A stretch of DNA of 5,841 bases, taken from the NCBI GenBank assembly GCA_913063005.1, contig CAJXZI010000140.1, positions 1-5,841 on the forward strand. The letters are read 5' to 3'. Numbering within the stretch: position 1 is the stretch's first letter; every line of letters begins with the position of its first letter. The translations under genes and the position numbers were made by a program. The notes under the pieces were generated by a model. It was given only the letters and a program-made list of their open reading frames with translations. It ran no database searches and had not been told where the DNA came from. This document shows, piece by piece, positions 5,141-5,841 of the stretch. Source of the stretch: an uncultured Halieaceae bacterium (lineage in GTDB: Bacteria; Pseudomonadota; Gammaproteobacteria; Pseudomonadales; Halieaceae).

Positions 5141-5841
5141 TTATTTTTCCCTAGCCTCGAAAGCGTGAACCGCCTCGCGTGCAATGCGCTGCAGGTACAC
5201 TGCCTCGACTCTAGGAAGCCGTCCAAAATAGTCGTATTGCAGGCCCTTCAAATCATCGTCGTAGAGTGAAAGGTAAACAACACAGGCACCGAGATAGGTC
5301 CCCCGGAGGTTGGGATGTGTCCCGTCAAAATCCGCGTGTAGCGCAAAATCGGGACGCTCGCTGTAGGACCGCTCGAACGCCAGCCCCACGGGAATCACGC
5401 CCGCATCCGCCACTTTGCCCGCTTCGATATACATGCTCGCAATACGGTCGATCATACCCTCAGCTGCGCGACGGTGTGGCGCCACATACGCATGGGTCAT
5501 GTAAAGCCATGGTTCTGCACCTATCGACTGAGCTTTTTTTGCGTAGGCCGTCGCTGTTTTTATGAATACGTTGCGCGTTTCAGGGGTAAGAGGCTCAAAG
5601 CTCCCTCCCTGCATAACTACCGCCTGAAAAGGCTCGTCAACACCAATCTGCCCTGGTGCGAGCAGCCAGTCGATATTGTGATGCCCAAGACGGGCGCCAC
5701 CAATTGTTGCCGATTTGTACTTAATATCCCGACTTTTAAGCGTTGGGTACCGCTCAGCCACCATCCGCTTTACGTGGTTATGAAGACTGTCGTTGTAATA
5801 CAGATAACTGTTTCCGATAAACAACACGCGGGTTGGCGGAT
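5141..5841 (-). CDS. SGNH/GDSL-type hydrolase, 5' partial
   Basis: The frame is open to the window edge. Codons beyond the GTG at 5827 read PPTR directly before VLFIGNSYL, so the gene most likely starts outside the window, perhaps with a signal peptide. Counting from that GTG, residues show SGNH blocks: FIGNSYL with the candidate nucleophile S7, a glycine-rich TIGGARL (41-47), VVMQGGS (70-76) in the place of the usual GxND block, and DGTHPN (168-173) supplying the catalytic Asp and His. SGNH enzymes are serine esterases, lipases or carbohydrate deacetylases acting on small esters or acyl groups. The Gln-Gly-containing third block instead of GxND is seen in DUF4886-like branches, where the oxyanion contact differs; this assignment is by eye. 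The gene ends six to 51 bases before the COQ4 gene on the same strand, which suggests one transcript. The substrate is unknown. Confidence 0.8.
   Translation of the reverse strand, partial: PPTRVLFIGNSYLYYNDSLHNHVKRMVAERYPTLKSRDIKYKSATIGGARLGHHNIDWLLAPGQIGVDEPFQAVVMQGGSFEPLTPETRNVFIKTATAYAKKAQSIGAEPWLYMTHAYVAPHRRAAEGMIDRIASMYIEAGKVADAGVIPVGLAFERSYSERPDFALHADFDGTHPNLRGTYLGACVVYLSLYDDDLKGLQYDYFGRLPRVEAVYLQRIAREAVHAFEAREK

Overview
The window reads as chromosomal DNA of a free-living, probably marine, gammaproteobacterium. This is inferred from gene content (a lipobox DUF885 lipoprotein, a COQ4 homologue implying ubiquinone metabolism, a small PepSY membrane protein), from moderate base composition and from compact gene spacing. 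No rRNA or marker gene is present to confirm it.

Left part (1-698, + strand): a two-gene metal-handling unit. The first gene is cut by the window edge. Its open frame runs from base 1 and carries a CxxC heavy-metal-associated (HMA) domain, although the first ATG (133) lies downstream of that motif. Its stop overlaps the ATG of a MerT-like membrane protein (ATGA), so the two are probably translationally coupled. No merR or merA is visible.

Middle (699-2321, - strand): a 224-base gap with possible nested RNA structure, then a PepSY membrane protein and, upstream of it on the same strand, an HD-domain protein of the PhnZ/MIOX-like metal oxygenase type. A rho-independent terminator separates the two, so they are probably not one simple operon.

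Right part (2322-5841): a 141-base divergent promoter region with stacked inverted repeats leads to a 615-residue DUF885 lipoprotein, a likely envelope metallopeptidase, on the + strand. Converging on it from the right edge are a COQ4-family protein and, upstream of that, an SGNH/GDSL-type hydrolase whose 5' end lies outside the window. These two are closely spaced and probably co-transcribed. The DUF885 and COQ4 genes end 23 bases apart, next to a perfect hairpin that contains the COQ4 stop codon.

No mobile element, CRISPR array, tRNA or rRNA was seen. No clearly new multi-gene system is evident. The points most worth following are the HD protein with conserved metal ligands but a changed pocket, the metal-transport pair in HMA-first order, and the possible structured element at 741-853.
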